Below are positions 33,129-41,899 of a stretch of 47,993 nt of DNA, piece by piece. The translations under genes and the position numbers were made by a program. The stretch's first letter is position 1. Each line of letters begins with the position of its first letter. This DNA comes from an uncultured Lachnospiraceae bacterium (lineage in GTDB: Bacteria > Bacillota > Clostridia > Lachnospirales > Lachnospiraceae): the NCBI GenBank assembly GCA_910577045.1, contig CAJTLB010000023.1, positions 1 to 47,993 on the forward strand. Reading direction: 5' to 3'. Under the pieces are notes generated by a model. That model did not search any database. It saw only the letters and a list, made by a program, of their open reading frames with translations, and was not told where the DNA came from.

Positions 33129-35087
33129 TTATACATCTTTTTCCCGTATAGTCCCATCCCGGTATGCACTAAGCAAATTCGTTAAATCTATAATGCTTTC
33201 TTCAATTTCTTTACCAATATCCGTATCTGCCACACTTCTCCTTCTTGGCACTTGCTCTACTAAAACAGTGTCCGAATGGATATCACTTTCCCTTACAATC
33301 GCCATTTCCTTAGATTCAAATGGTTCATGGGATACTAACCGCAGCCCATATGAATTATAAATTAATGTATATCCTGCAATCCCAGTTTTTTTCTGGTAAG
33401 CCTTCGACAAGCCGCCATCAATAATTAAAACCTTCCCTTTGCAGCGGACTGGAGTTTCTCCTTTTTTTAATTCCACTGGCATATGCCCATTAATAATATG
33501 GGAATCGCGGATATTTAACCCAAATTCATTTAAAATATGCCCTACTACTTTTTCATTTTCTATTAGCTTATAATATTCATTCTTTTTCTCATCTTGGACT
33601 GCTTTATCTTCAATAAAATACCGTTCAAAAGTAGCCATTTTTTCTTTCCCATAAACAGGGGAATTCTCATTGGACCAGATATACCACATAATATCCATGC
33701 CATACTCTTTTTCTGCACTTTCTTCCCTATAATACCCCTTTCTGGCATAAGATTCTAATACATCATATAACCCCTTGCCACTATATTCACGTCCCCCCAG
33801 TGTCACCTTACGGAAACTTCCATCTTCATTTAGCGGGATACAGCCGTGGTATAATAAATTAGAATTATAAACTAGGTACAAGCTTCCCTTTGAAAACAAG
33901 AAACGTACATGTTTCTGCAATTTCTCACATTTTAAAAAGGCAACTTTTAAACGCTCTACCACATTTTCCTCATCAGGCGTTAAACGATATGGATCATTTG
34001 GATCAATCGTTGGGAAATGTTTGTCCTTTAACTGGTATTCCTTCCCGTCAATCTTTATTGTGCCCTTTTCATAATTAATCTTATCTAAAAGCAGCCTAGA
34101 ACCCATATGGAACTCAGGACGCCTTTTAATTAACTGCCCCTCTAATTTAAACTGGATAATTGTAATTGCTTTGTGCATTTTCTTATCTAGTTCTAAATCA
34201 TGGATATTATATATATCTTTGTTATATTTAATATCAAAACAGCCACATGGATCATCTGCATAAGTCTCCATTGCAAACGTTGCAAGTGGGATTAAGTTAA
34301 TTCCATATCCTTCTTCCAAGGTATCCAAGTTTCCATACCGTGCAGAAATACGGATTACATTTGCAATACAAGCGGTATTCCCTGCTGCCGCACCCATCCA
34401 CTCAATATCATGGTTTCCCCATTGGATATCTACCGAATGATAATTCATTAATGTATCCATAATAATATGGGCCCCTGGCCCACGGTCAAAAATATCCCCT
34501 ACAATATGCAGATGATCGACTACTAACCGCTGAATCAGCAAACAAAATGCCACAATACACTCTTTTGCCCTTCCTGTTCGGATAATTGCAAGGATAATTT
34601 GGTTATAATATGCCTCTTTATCATGCACCTCTTCCTTTTCATGGATTAATTCTTCAATAATATAGGCAAAATCGGCAGGAAGTGCTTTTTTTACTTTAGA
34701 ACGAGTATATTTGGAAGTAACACGTTTACAGATCTGAATCAGCCGATGGAGCGTAATCTTATACCAATCATCAATATTATCTTCTTCTTTTAAGACCATT
34801 TCCAGCTTCTCTTCTGGATAATAAATAAGAGTAGCAAGCGCACGCTTATCTTTTTGTGTAATGGTATTACCAAATTCCTCTTCAATCTTTCTTTTTACTG
34901 AGCCAGAGCCATTTTTTAAAATATGGAGGAATTGCTCATATTCCCCATGAATATCTGTTAAAAAATGCTCTGTCCCTTTGGGAAGGTTTAAAATGGATGC
35001 CAAGTTAATAATCTCTGTAGAAGCCTTGGCTATGGTTGGATATTGCTTGGCAATGCTTTTTAAATATTTCAGATACTGCTCGTCCAT
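33129..35087 (-). CDS. fbp: Fructose-1,6-bisphosphatase, class III
   Basis: A 652-residue Firmicutes-type gluconeogenic phosphatase with a calcineurin-like metal centre: FLTDIHGEYEQF, HIVGDIFDRGPGAH, and IQWGNHDIEWMGAAAGN. The length fits the class. I start at ATG 35087, preceded by AAGGAGG and matching the family N-terminus MDEQYLKYLKSIAKQYPT; longer in-frame reading upstream would cross the divergent promoter region. It is first in an fbp-aroC transcript. Confidence 0.95.
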   Translation of the reverse strand: MDEQYLKYLKSIAKQYPTIAKASTEIINLASILNLPKGTEHFLTDIHGEYEQFLHILKNGSGSVKRKIEEEFGNTITQKDKRALATLIYYPEEKLEMVLKEEDNIDDWYKITLHRLIQICKRVTSKYTRSKVKKALPADFAYIIEELIHEKEEVHDKEAYYNQIILAIIRTGRAKECIVAFCLLIQRLVVDHLHIVGDIFDRGPGAHIIMDTLMNYHSVDIQWGNHDIEWMGAAAGNTACIANVIRISARYGNLDTLEEGYGINLIPLATFAMETYADDPCGCFDIKYNKDIYNIHDLELDKKMHKAITIIQFKLEGQLIKRRPEFHMGSRLLLDKINYEKGTIKIDGKEYQLKDKHFPTIDPNDPYRLTPDEENVVERLKVAFLKCEKLQKHVRFLFSKGSLYLVYNSNLLYHGCIPLNEDGSFRKVTLGGREYSGKGLYDVLESYARKGYYREESAEKEYGMDIMWYIWSNENSPVYGKEKMATFERYFIEDKAVQDEKKNEYYKLIENEKVVGHILNEFGLNIRDSHIINGHMPVELKKGETPVRCKGKVLIIDGGLSKAYQKKTGIAGYTLIYNSYGLRLVSHEPFESKEMAIVRESDIHSDTVLVEQVPRRRSVADTDIGKEIEESIIDLTNLLSAYRDGTIREKDV

Positions 35088-35140
35088 ACTTTTCCTCCTT
35101 ATAAAATTTACTTTTCCGAAAGCTAAATTTTTCCTCTTTG

Positions 35141-35149
35141 AGTATACCA
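35141..35149 (-). promoter_or_regulatory. Extended -10 promoter of fbp
   Basis: TGGTATACT on the minus strand, about 55 bases upstream of fbp; no clear -35 box. Confidence 0.45.
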
Positions 35150-35193
35150 TACTTTCATACATATTTCCTCTTTTTTTTGTAATACTAACTCCC

Positions 35194-35604
35194 ATGAAGC
35201 TGACAACAACTAATTTTATCCGATGTGGCCTAACTGGATGGTGTTTGGAGGTATTTTGGACTGGCCTTGGTTCCCTTCTTAGTGCCGACCGGAAAATGAC
35301 AGGCACCACATCTCTTTTAATGTTTCCTATCTATGGAATGGCTGCTTTATTACAACCTGTTTACCAGGTAATTAAGAACCGGAATATGCTGTTTCGGGGA
35401 GGTGTCTACACATTTTTTATCTTTACTGCAGAATACCTTTCTGGTTCTCTTTTGCGACTATTCCATATGTGCCCATGGGATTATAGTGGAAGCCGTTTTG
35501 CTATACAAGGGCTAATCCGTTTAGATTATGCGCCAGCATGGTTCGTTACTGGCCTATTAATGGAACAAATTGTAAGGGGAAATAGTTTATTGAAAAAATC
35601 ATAA
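35194..35604 (+). CDS. PF06541-type small membrane protein (putative ABC transporter type IV)
   Basis: A 136-residue polytopic membrane protein with the family pattern GLTGWCLEVFWTGLGSLL, GTTSLLMFPIYGMAALLQP and LFHMCPWDYSGSRFAIQGLI. The family is listed as putative ABC transporter permease-like with no established function. I take ATG 35194 because the open frame upstream runs back into fbp on the other strand. There is no obvious ribosome site before this ATG, so expression may be low or the start may differ. It has its own terminator at 35627-35660. Confidence 0.75.
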   Translation: MKLTTTNFIRCGLTGWCLEVFWTGLGSLLSADRKMTGTTSLLMFPIYGMAALLQPVYQVIKNRNMLFRGGVYTFFIFTAEYLSGSLLRLFHMCPWDYSGSRFAIQGLIRLDYAPAWFVTGLLMEQIVRGNSLLKKS

Positions 35605-35626
35605 GAATATTTTTGTGTATGAATTA

Positions 35627-35660
35627 AGGCTGTTGCAATGATGATACAACAGCCTCTTTT
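35627..35660 (+). terminator. Terminator of the PF06541 gene
   Basis: AGGCTGTTG (35627-35635) pairs with CAACAGCCT (35647-35655), followed by CTTTT. The arm sequence resembles that of the terminator at 22443-22488. Confidence 0.8.
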
Positions 35661-35689
35661 GTAACTATTTTACTATAAAGCCCGCAAAA

Positions 35690-36928
35690 TTAATATAATG
35701 GATATTTGTCAGTTAAAGCTTTTACAAGCTCCATTGCCTTCTCTTTATTTGCATCTACATCTTGGATTACTAAGGAAATTGCTTCTGCAATTATATCCAT
35801 ATCTGCTTCTTTCATGCCTCTTGTAGTAACGGCTGGCGTCCCTAGCCGGATGCCGCTTGTAACAAAAGGAGATTGTGGATCGTTTGGAATTGTATTTTTA
35901 TTACAGGTAATATTTGCTGCATCTAGTAATTTTTCTGCTTCTTTTCCTGTAACATTCCTATTTTGTAAATCTACTAACATTAAATGATTGTCTGTCCCGC
36001 CGCTTACTAACTTAAACCCTCTATTTATCAATCCTGCAGCAAGTGCTTGCGCATTATTTACAATTTGTTGCTGGTATACTTTAAACTCTGGAGCCAAAGC
36101 TTCTTTAAAACTAACTGCCTTTGCAGCAATTACGTGCATAAGAGGCCCGCCTTGGATACCAGGGAAGATCGCTTTATTAAAATTATACTTCTTTGCAGCC
36201 TCTTCCTTTGCTAAAATCATGCCGCCCCTTGGTCCCCTTAAAGTTTTATGGGTAGTGGTTGTCACTACATCTGCATATGGGATTGGGCTTTCATGCAAGC
36301 CTGCTGCTACAAGCCCCGCAATATGTGCCATATCCACCATTAATACGGCACCCACCTCATCTGCTACTTCCCTAAACTTCTTAAAGTCAATCGCCCTTGC
36401 ATATGCACTTGCCCCTGCCACAATTAATTTGGGCTTTGCTTCTAATGCAATTCTCCTAAGTTCTTCATAGTCAATAAAACCATCATTATTTACGCCATAT
36501 GGTACAATATTAAAATATGTGCCAGACATATTTACTGGGCTCCCATGGGTTAAATGGCCGCCATGGTTTAAATTCATGCCCATTACCGTGTCCCCCGGCT
36601 TTACAATAGCAAAAAAGACTGCCATATTTGCCTGTGCGCCAGAGTGTGGCTGTACATTCGCATAATCACAGCCAAAAAGTTCTTTTGCACGCTCAATCGC
36701 CAAATTCTCTACTACATCCACATATTCACAACCGCCATAATAACGCTTCCCAGGATATCCTTCTGCATATTTATTGGTTAATGGGCTTCCCATCGCTGCC
36801 ATTACTGCTTTACTTACAAAATTTTCTGAAGCAATTAACTCAATATGGCTATTCTGCCTGCCTATCTCATCTTGTATTGCTTTTGCCACTTCTGGGTCAA
36901 ATGCCTGTACCTCATCAAAAGAAAACAT
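35690..36928 (-). CDS. glyA: Serine hydroxymethyltransferase
   Basis: A 412-residue PLP enzyme interconverting serine plus tetrahydrofolate with glycine plus methylene-tetrahydrofolate. The PLP lysine lies in VVTTTTHKTLRGPRGGMIL; also HIELIASENFVSKAVMAAMG, NKYAEGYPGKRYYGGCEYVD, and VDMAHIAGLVAAGLH. The length is standard. The gene stands alone with a 238-base upstream region containing repeated TGTACA-type motifs. Together with metF at the right edge it supplies one-carbon units. Confidence 0.96.
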   Translation of the reverse strand: MFSFDEVQAFDPEVAKAIQDEIGRQNSHIELIASENFVSKAVMAAMGSPLTNKYAEGYPGKRYYGGCEYVDVVENLAIERAKELFGCDYANVQPHSGAQANMAVFFAIVKPGDTVMGMNLNHGGHLTHGSPVNMSGTYFNIVPYGVNNDGFIDYEELRRIALEAKPKLIVAGASAYARAIDFKKFREVADEVGAVLMVDMAHIAGLVAAGLHESPIPYADVVTTTTHKTLRGPRGGMILAKEEAAKKYNFNKAIFPGIQGGPLMHVIAAKAVSFKEALAPEFKVYQQQIVNNAQALAAGLINRGFKLVSGGTDNHLMLVDLQNRNVTGKEAEKLLDAANITCNKNTIPNDPQSPFVTSGIRLGTPAVTTRGMKEADMDIIAEAISLVIQDVDANKEKAMELVKALTDKYPLY

Positions 36929-36986
36929 ACTTTACCTCCACCTGCTATTTTTATTTATCTTTTTCACATATATCTGCACGCCATAC

Positions 36987-37015
36987 ATTATATAACGTCC
37001 AGTACACATTGTACA
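36987..37015 (-). promoter_or_regulatory. Predicted glyA promoter
   Basis: TATAAT (36992-36987) with TGTACA (37015-37010) 17 bases upstream as a weak -35. The -35 lies inside a direct repeat GTGTAC-aat-GTGTAC on the minus strand, which may be an operator. Confidence 0.5.
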
Positions 37016-37113
37016 CTAGGCTACAATATACAGTGTAAAGTGTACATGCTTATTGATAGAATTATAACATAGACCATATTAAAAGAAAACTATTTTTATC
37101 TGTACATTGTAAA
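37001..37113. promoter_or_regulatory. Cluster of TGTAC/GTGTA motifs between glyA and the DUF1294 gene
   Basis: AGTACACATTGTACACT (37001-37017), CAGTGTAAAGTGTACA (37031-37046) and TGTACATTGTAAA (37101-37113) share ACATTGTA and GTGTA cores in both orientations. They overlap the predicted -35 boxes of both divergent genes. A shared regulator is inferred; I cannot name it. Confidence 0.45.
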
Positions 37114-37135
37114 ATCTTTTCTATTCTGTTATACT
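37107..37135 (+). promoter_or_regulatory. Predicted promoter of the DUF1294 gene
   Basis: TTGTAA (37107-37112), 17 bases, TATACT (37130-37135), 31 bases before the start codon. Confidence 0.6.
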
Positions 37136-37166
37136 TCTGTCAGAAAACTTTCTTTAGGAGGCTATT

Positions 37167-37448
37167 ATGAACCTTATTATAATCTATCTAATTATTATAA
37201 ACCTCATTGCCTTTCTTTCCATGGGCATTGATAAATACAAAGCGATACACCACAAATGGCGGATTTCTGAACGGGCTTTATTTCTATACGCCTTTCTTTT
37301 TGGAAGTATTGGTTCTATGCTTGGCATGTATCTTTTCCGCCATAAAACCAAACATCCAAAATTTGTCTATGGGATTCCAGCTATTTTTATTTTACAAGTG
37401 GTTTCTGTCCTTACCTTTTTTCACCTATACCAGCCTTCTCCCCATTAA
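37167..37448 (+). CDS. DUF1294 small membrane protein
   Basis: A 93-residue protein with three predicted membrane helices and the DUF1294 pattern: MGIDKYKAIHHKWRISERAL, then FGSIGSMLGMYLFRHKTKHP-KF. AGGAGG precedes the ATG at good spacing. The function of the family is unknown. The 3' end overlaps the convergent flavoprotein gene by 24 bases. Confidence 0.88.
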   Translation: MNLIIIYLIIINLIAFLSMGIDKYKAIHHKWRISERALFLYAFLFGSIGSMLGMYLFRHKTKHPKFVYGIPAIFILQVVSVLTFFHLYQPSPH

Positions 37449-38825
37449 TACGCCCATAGCAGAAGCCATCATTAACCCCCTAGTCCATCCACTTGAATCA
37501 CCTAAGCAATGCAGCCCTTTTATATTTGTATCAAACTCTGGCGTCATTTTTACCCGGTTGCTATAAAATTTCAATTCGGGAGAATATAAAAGTGTTTCAT
37601 TACTAGCAAAACCTGGCACTACATGATCTACTGCCTGGATAAAATTAATAATATTTGTCATGGCACGGTAAGGCATCGCTGCTGTAATATCTCCTGCTAC
37701 TGCATCAGGAAGCGTTGGCTTTACATTTGAACGGCTCAACTCTTTCTGCCAAGTACGTTTCCCGCCTAAAATATCCCCATAACGTTGCACTAGGATATTC
37801 CCGCTGCCAAGCATATTGGTAAGCTCCCCTATTTTCTGTGCATAGGCAATTGGCTGGTTAAACGGTTCTGTAAAATTATGGGAGCACAAAATAGCAAGAT
37901 TTGTATTTTGCGATTTTAAATCTTTATACGAATGGCCATTTACCACGGCTAAATTATTATCATAATTTTCCTGGCTTACAAAGCCGCCCGGGTTTTGGCA
38001 GAATGTCCGCACTTTGTCCTTAAACGGCAGCGGATAACCGATTAGCTTTGATTCATACAATACATTATTCACATATTCCATAATCTCATTCCGCACTTCT
38101 ACCCGCACCCCAATATCCACTGTCCCTGGCATATGGAGGATACCATGCTGCCCACAAAGGCGTTCTAGCCAATCTGCCCCTTTCCTTCCTGCCGCCACTA
38201 CAGTATGGCCAGCATAAAACGCTTCTTCTTCCTGGTGAGACGCCAAATTTCTAACAACAGCTCCCTTACAGGCCCCATCTTCCATAACTAAATCATGGCA
38301 TACCATATTAAAATAAATTTCTACCCCATGATCCTTTAAATAGTTTTCTATACTTTGATAAATAATTTGTGCCTTTTCTGTCCCTAAATGGCGGATAGGG
38401 CAGTCTACCAACTTTAAATTTGCCTGGATTGCCCTTCTTCTAATATCTTTTGTTTCTTCTATCTTATCCAAGCCTTCAATTTTCTCATCTGCCCCAAATT
38501 CCAAATAAATATTATCTGTATACCCAATTGTCTCTTGTGCAAGTTCTTCCCCTATTAAACTTGGCAAATCACCGCCAACTTCACAACTTAAAGAAAGCTT
38601 TCCATCTGAAAATGCCCCTGCCCCAGAAAACCCTGTTGTAATATGGCAATATGGCTTACAATTCATACATTTTTTTGTCTTGGATTTTGGGCAGCTCCGG
38701 TTTTCAATTGCCTTTCCTTTCTCTACAATTGCAATCCTTTTTTTACTTCCCTTCTTTAACATTTCAAGTGCAGTAAAAATTCCTGCAGGGCCTGCACCTA
38801 TAATTAATACATCAAAATTTTTCAT
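37425..38825 (-). CDS. COG2509-type FAD-dependent oxidoreductase
   Basis: A 466-residue flavoprotein. The FAD-binding GxGxxG motif is at the N-terminus (VLIIGAGPAGIFTALEMLKK), and the C-terminal FAD contact is GLHCLGDSSGWTRGLMMASA. A Cys cluster, C-x7-C-x2-C-x3-C (residues about 45-60), follows the first strand-helix unit; similar clusters occur in this family. The family is an uncharacterised dehydrogenase group; the substrate is unknown. The start has GGAGG upstream. The gene is monocistronic by context. Confidence 0.85.
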   Translation of the reverse strand: MKNFDVLIIGAGPAGIFTALEMLKKGSKKRIAIVEKGKAIENRSCPKSKTKKCMNCKPYCHITTGFSGAGAFSDGKLSLSCEVGGDLPSLIGEELAQETIGYTDNIYLEFGADEKIEGLDKIEETKDIRRRAIQANLKLVDCPIRHLGTEKAQIIYQSIENYLKDHGVEIYFNMVCHDLVMEDGACKGAVVRNLASHQEEEAFYAGHTVVAAGRKGADWLERLCGQHGILHMPGTVDIGVRVEVRNEIMEYVNNVLYESKLIGYPLPFKDKVRTFCQNPGGFVSQENYDNNLAVVNGHSYKDLKSQNTNLAILCSHNFTEPFNQPIAYAQKIGELTNMLGSGNILVQRYGDILGGKRTWQKELSRSNVKPTLPDAVAGDITAAMPYRAMTNIINFIQAVDHVVPGFASNETLLYSPELKFYSNRVKMTPEFDTNIKGLHCLGDSSGWTRGLMMASAMGVLMGRRLV

Positions 38826-38870
38826 ATTACCTCCAATAACTATTATAGCAGATATTTACATGCCCATAAA

Positions 38871-38896
38871 CAAAGCGGATACCTCCATCCGCTTTG
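38871..38896 (-). terminator. Probable terminator after the diguanylate cyclase gene
   Basis: CAAAGCGGAT and ATCCGCTTTG form a perfect ten-pair stem with a six-base loop; the following sequence on the minus strand (TTTATG) is only moderately U-rich. Confidence 0.55.
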
Positions 38897-38901
38897 CTTC
38901 C

Positions 38902-40680
38902 TTATTCCTCTTGTTTTAATATTGTATTCTCAATAAACCTACTAATAAGTGTTAAATTATGGATATCATCTTCTGACCATTTTCTTTTTATTTTACATAT
39001 CTCGTAAGAAATCAGCCCTGTTAATCCTGCCCCTTTTCCTATTAAATACTGAATATAACTTTTAATTTCCAGTTTATCCATATATTCATAAGTTTTTGGG
39101 AACTTATATGCCTTAATTTCTATTCCATTGCACACGCCTACCTTATTCTCATTAAAATTACTTAAGAAATCTTCCTTTAAAATATAGGCAGCACTATCTT
39201 GATGCCATGTTTCATATCCCCATGTTTTCCACAATTGTAAATCTGGGCTTTTAAAAATATTAATCCGGTCAATTGCAAAAACCTTGCCAATAAAGCCCAT
39301 TATTTCTTCTAATCCATTTATTCCTTTTTGTTCTAATAAATTATAAATATATAATACTGTAGATGTCTTATCTGTTTCCGCCCGTTTCTGGATCGACAAT
39401 TCTACAATCTTCTGATGCTCACTGTCAAAGGTAACACGCCCATGTTTTGCTTCATCATAAATAATAAACCGGTCTTTTCCTTTTTCTTTTGCAATATAAA
39501 GTGCACGGTCTGCTTTTGCAAAAAGTTCCTCTAAACTTGTGGCATCTTTTGGATATGCTGCCGCGCCAACTGACATAGTAACTACAAGCTGATCTTCTGA
39601 TTTTTCAAAATACCACCGGATATTCTTACGAAGCGTGAATAAAATCTGGCGGACTTCTTGCTCATCAATATCACTGTCAATAATCATAAAAAATTCATCT
39701 CCGCCAAAACGCCCTGCAATTCCCCTGCTTCCTAAAATTTCTCTCATAGTATCTGCAACTACTGTTAAAACTCTATCCCCAAACAAATGCCCATAAGTAT
39801 CATTCAATGTCTTAAAATTATCCAAGTCCAACATACAAATTGTAATAGAAGCATCTGTATTTTCTTCCAATACACTTTTCAACCTTTTCATGCAGCTCCG
39901 CTTATTATATAATCCTGTAAGTGGATCAAGCTGTTCATCTAAAGAACCATCTACCTTAATGCGCTTCGTCTTTTTGTCCAAAAGCTGGATTGTACCATAA
40001 CATTCTACTAATTTGTCCTTCTGCTTCCATGTAATCCCACGGAACCGATATAGTTTTTCTTCCCCCTCTGATGAAAATATAGTAGATAAAATATCATGGA
40101 TAAAACGTTCTGTCCCTTCACGAATATCATTACAAACTAATTGGAACGCCCTAGCCTCTTCTGGTTTTATTTTCCCTGTTCGGCATACTTGTGTCTCCCA
40201 TTGATCCAGATCCTCTTCCATTACTGTATGGATTAAATTCCCATTTAGCCAAAATACCCTTATCTTTTTTGTCATATAGGAATAAATAAAATACATATGG
40301 TTCTGCATACATAGGAAACGCTCATATTGCCCTGAAGCCTGCTCTAATATGCCAATCCGTTCTTCCATATGGCATATGTCACGCATATTCACATGATAAA
40401 ATTCTTGCCCATTTTCTGCTTGGAACTTTTTTAAATAGATATAATACCAACGATATTCATTTTTAATGTCCAGGATACGGACTACCGTCTTAAATCCAGT
40501 ATCTGCATGTTCTTTAGAAAGCTCTAAAAAACGTCCCCTATCTTCTTCCTTCATTAATTGTACAAGAGGATATTGCCTACGCCCCAGAAGAAAATCCTGA
40601 AACAGCTCATTACCGGCTGATACTGTATATTCCATGGATAATACTCCAATGATCTTTTCCTGTTCCTTCTCCCCCTCCAT
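38902..40680 (-). CDS. PAS-GGDEF-GAF diguanylate cyclase
   Basis: A 592-residue cytosolic protein with no membrane segment. The N-terminal part (to about residue 120) is PAS-like (FKTVVRILDIKNEYRWYYIY). A middle region of about 130 residues precedes the GGDEF domain (about 255-410) with LDLDNFKTLNDTYGHLFGD and an intact GRFGGDEFFM active site, so it should make cyclic di-GMP. No RxxD inhibitory site is seen at the usual place. The C-terminal part is GAF-like. ATG 40680 is chosen because GGGAGGA lies eight bases upstream. It follows the GH105 gene by 13 bases, an unusual operon partner that suggests the signal is tied to glycan use. Confidence 0.88.
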   Translation of the reverse strand: MEGEKEQEKIIGVLSMEYTVSAGNELFQDFLLGRRQYPLVQLMKEEDRGRFLELSKEHADTGFKTVVRILDIKNEYRWYYIYLKKFQAENGQEFYHVNMRDICHMEERIGILEQASGQYERFLCMQNHMYFIYSYMTKKIRVFWLNGNLIHTVMEEDLDQWETQVCRTGKIKPEEARAFQLVCNDIREGTERFIHDILSTIFSSEGEEKLYRFRGITWKQKDKLVECYGTIQLLDKKTKRIKVDGSLDEQLDPLTGLYNKRSCMKRLKSVLEENTDASITICMLDLDNFKTLNDTYGHLFGDRVLTVVADTMREILGSRGIAGRFGGDEFFMIIDSDIDEQEVRQILFTLRKNIRWYFEKSEDQLVVTMSVGAAAYPKDATSLEELFAKADRALYIAKEKGKDRFIIYDEAKHGRVTFDSEHQKIVELSIQKRAETDKTSTVLYIYNLLEQKGINGLEEIMGFIGKVFAIDRINIFKSPDLQLWKTWGYETWHQDSAAYILKEDFLSNFNENKVGVCNGIEIKAYKFPKTYEYMDKLEIKSYIQYLIGKGAGLTGLISYEICKIKRKWSEDDIHNLTLISRFIENTILKQEE

Positions 40681-40693
40681 GGCTGTCCTCCCT

Positions 40694-41815
40694 TTAGAGC
40701 CTGCGAAGCTCTGTATATGCAAGTAAAAATGGGCCTACGCCCTTTGCGTCATCCTTTACAACAGGCTCTGACATATAATAGTCAAAACTTCCATCTCTTT
40801 TTGTCGGGCCGCCAAGCCCGCCTACTAAACAAATACCGCCCAGGCTCATTTCGCCTTCCTTTGTTACCAAATATTTATCGCAAATACCTTGGAAAGATTT
40901 CTTTGCATACTCCCTATAGCTTTCTGGCAATACCCCCATACGCACGCCTTTTAACAAACAATAAGCCATAATGGCACTTCCGCTTGTTTCCAGATAATTT
41001 GGTTCCCGATCTCCCATATCCACCACTTGGTACCACATGCCAGATGGGTCTTGGTACTTTAACATCGCATCCATTAAATCAATAAAAATTTGCTTCAATT
41101 CATTATGTTCTATTTCCATTACCAAAGGATCTGCCTTACAGAAAGTATCCAAAAGTGCCATGGAATACCATCCTAATGCACGGAGCCAGAAATGTTTAGA
41201 AAGCCCTGTTTTCTTATCACACCAGAACATCGTTTTTGAAGAATCATAAGCATGGTAATACAATCCCGTTTTTTCGTCCCTCATAAAACGTACTACATTA
41301 AAAAACTGATGGTAAATATCTGCATAATTTTCTTTATTGTGGAACCGTGTTTCATATTCCATATAAAAAGGTTGTCCCATATACAGCCCATCCAGCCATA
41401 CCTGCTGCGGATAAACTAATTTATGCCAGAAATTCCCGTCTTTTGTCCTTGGCTGAAGCAAAATTTGCTGGTAAATTAAATCAATCGCTTTCCTGTATTT
41501 TTCTTTTCCAGTAATATCGTACAGTTCAAATAATGTTTTTCCTGCATTTACATTGTCAATATTAAACGATTCTACGCTATATCCTTCTATTGTCCCATCC
41601 TCTTTTACCCGATGGTCAATATAAGCATCTGCAAAATCTAAGTACTTTTGGTTGCCAGTAATATCATACATCTGTAAAATAGCCAATATCATACAGCCAT
41701 CTACATAATTCCACAATGATTTCCCGCCTTTTTTCTCTATATTCCACGCCGGGACATCCAGGGTACTTCTTTCTAATAACTCATTCATATAGGTTTCAAT
41801 AATCTGCATCTCCAT
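40694..41815 (-). CDS. yteR: GH105 unsaturated rhamnogalacturonyl/glucuronyl hydrolase (YteR-like)
   Basis: A 373-residue cytosolic (alpha/alpha)6-barrel enzyme, the same length as Bacillus YteR, with no signal peptide. The catalytic Asp is in VWLDGLYMGQPFY. Other typical blocks are VDGCMILAILQMYDITGNQK, HFWLRALGWYSMALLDTF and ETSGSAIMAYCLLKG. It hydrates and releases unsaturated uronic acid from oligosaccharides made by pectin or other polysaccharide lyases. I start at ATG 41815, after GGAGG at eight bases; upstream ATGs at 41830 and 41848 lack such a site. Promoter at 41871-41899. Confidence 0.9.
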   Translation of the reverse strand: MEMQIIETYMNELLERSTLDVPAWNIEKKGGKSLWNYVDGCMILAILQMYDITGNQKYLDFADAYIDHRVKEDGTIEGYSVESFNIDNVNAGKTLFELYDITGKEKYRKAIDLIYQQILLQPRTKDGNFWHKLVYPQQVWLDGLYMGQPFYMEYETRFHNKENYADIYHQFFNVVRFMRDEKTGLYYHAYDSSKTMFWCDKKTGLSKHFWLRALGWYSMALLDTFCKADPLVMEIEHNELKQIFIDLMDAMLKYQDPSGMWYQVVDMGDREPNYLETSGSAIMAYCLLKGVRMGVLPESYREYAKKSFQGICDKYLVTKEGEMSLGGICLVGGLGGPTKRDGSFDYYMSEPVVKDDAKGVGPFLLAYTELRRL

Positions 41816-41870
41816 GGCAAAACCCTCCATTATTACATTATATGTCATTTTTCCTAATGTTCTATTTTAT

Positions 41871-41899
41871 ATTGTAACTTATCTGTAATAGAATTGCAA
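41871..41899 (-). promoter_or_regulatory. Predicted promoter of the GH105-diguanylate cyclase operon
   Basis: TTGCAA (41899-41894), 17 bases, TACAAT (41876-41871), directly downstream of the rlmB stop codon; this makes the operon independent of the T-box transcript. Confidence 0.6.

Noticed and set aside
34978..35193. N-terminal extension of the PF06541 protein
   Set aside because: It would overlap the 5' part of fbp on the other strand and cross its promoter; family similarity begins after 35194.
22443..35660. The two CAACAGCC hairpins (22443-22488 and 35627-35660) as copies of a mobile repeat
   Set aside because: Only the stem core is shared, both stand directly after genes with T-runs, and flanks are unrelated; they are best read as ordinary terminators.
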